DNA from: Acinetobacter baumannii
GTDB taxonomy: Bacteria > Pseudomonadota > Gammaproteobacteria > Pseudomonadales > Moraxellaceae
Direction of reading: 5' to 3'
Assembly (NCBI RefSeq): GCF_016508585.1
Contig: NZ_JADVOP010000013.1
Span: 1-64,000 of the forward strand
Length of the DNA: 64,000 nucleotides
The notes under the pieces are model-generated. The model searched no databases. It had not been told where the DNA came from and worked only from the letters and a program-made list of their open reading frames with translations. Each line of letters opens with the position of its first letter. Positions within the stretch are counted from its first letter, which is position 1. This document shows positions 63,908 to 64,000 of this stretch, one piece after another. A program made the position numbers and the translations under genes.

Positions 63908-64000
63908 TGGAAATACACAAATTTGAATTTACTGCTGGCTCAGTGCCAAGCAAGCAGGTATTGGTGGGCTGCGTGGGTTCAGGAGACCTTGAAATTTTAA
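63907..64000 (+). CDS. mdcC: Malonate decarboxylase acyl carrier protein (partial)
   Basis: The first 31 codons are present (MEIHKFEFTAGSVPSKQVLV, then GCVGSGDLEIL). The VGSGDLE segment contains the serine that carries the phosphoribosyl-dephospho-CoA group in MdcC. Start overlaps the mdcB stop. The gene runs off the window end. Confidence 0.85.
   Translation, partial: MEIHKFEFTAGSVPSKQVLVGCVGSGDLEIL

Overview
The window is low-GC gammaproteobacterial DNA that most resembles an Acinetobacter chromosome. The evidence is gene content, protein style and AT-rich spacers: greB beside a tRNA-Ser, a malonate decarboxylase (mdc) cluster, a D-serine dehydratase/LysR pair, and an IS982-type transposase. 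The species cannot be fixed from sequence alone.

Layout. (1) 1-995: core DNA with greB and tRNA-Ser(UGA). (2) 982-37553: a genomic island of about 36.6 kb in the 3' end of the tRNA, bounded by a perfect 19-bp direct repeat (982-1000 and 37535-37553). (3) 37554-64000: ordinary chromosomal metabolism.

The island is composite. Three tyrosine-integrase genes of one family point the same way and close three successive modules: intact at 22183-23460, a C-terminal scrap at 28365-28499, and a frameshifted copy at 36137-37383 next to attR. Module A (1.0-23.6 kb) has a satellite/phage-like part: an inovirus Gp2/YagK-like protein, AlpA, a structured-RNA region recalling C4/P4 immunity RNA, small envelope proteins, DUF932, a YqaJ exonuclease, DUF2188, and an N-terminal gene stub cut by a truncated group II intron. 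Its cargo is an MBOAT-SGNH-SGNH acetylation cassette, a membrane protein and a Gabija (GajA/GajB) system. Module B (24.5-28.5 kb) holds an IS982-type transposase and a translationally coupled pair: an 801-aa P-loop NTPase and a 335-aa protein I do not recognise, the best candidate here for an undescribed system. Module C (28.5-37.4 kb) is one tight run of four genes: a catalytically dead long Argonaute, a PD-(D/E)XK nuclease, a nuclease-STAND NTPase and a HEAT-like protein. The last two may be one large STAND protein split by a frameshift.

Right of the island, on the chromosome: an Rrf2 regulator with a recognisable promoter and flanking inverted repeat, and an NADH-dehydrogenase-like flavoprotein; an MscS channel; a GST; a 3-hydroxybutyrate utilisation locus (ScoAB, LysR, GntP-type permease, 3-hydroxybutyrate dehydrogenase) followed by a carnitine-dehydrogenase-like enzyme; a LysR/SDR pair; dsdA with a divergent LysR gene; a TonB receptor behind Fur-like palindromes with an EF-hand protein; a sulfatase with its formylglycine-generating enzyme; and the start of the mdc operon, which runs off the end inside mdcC.
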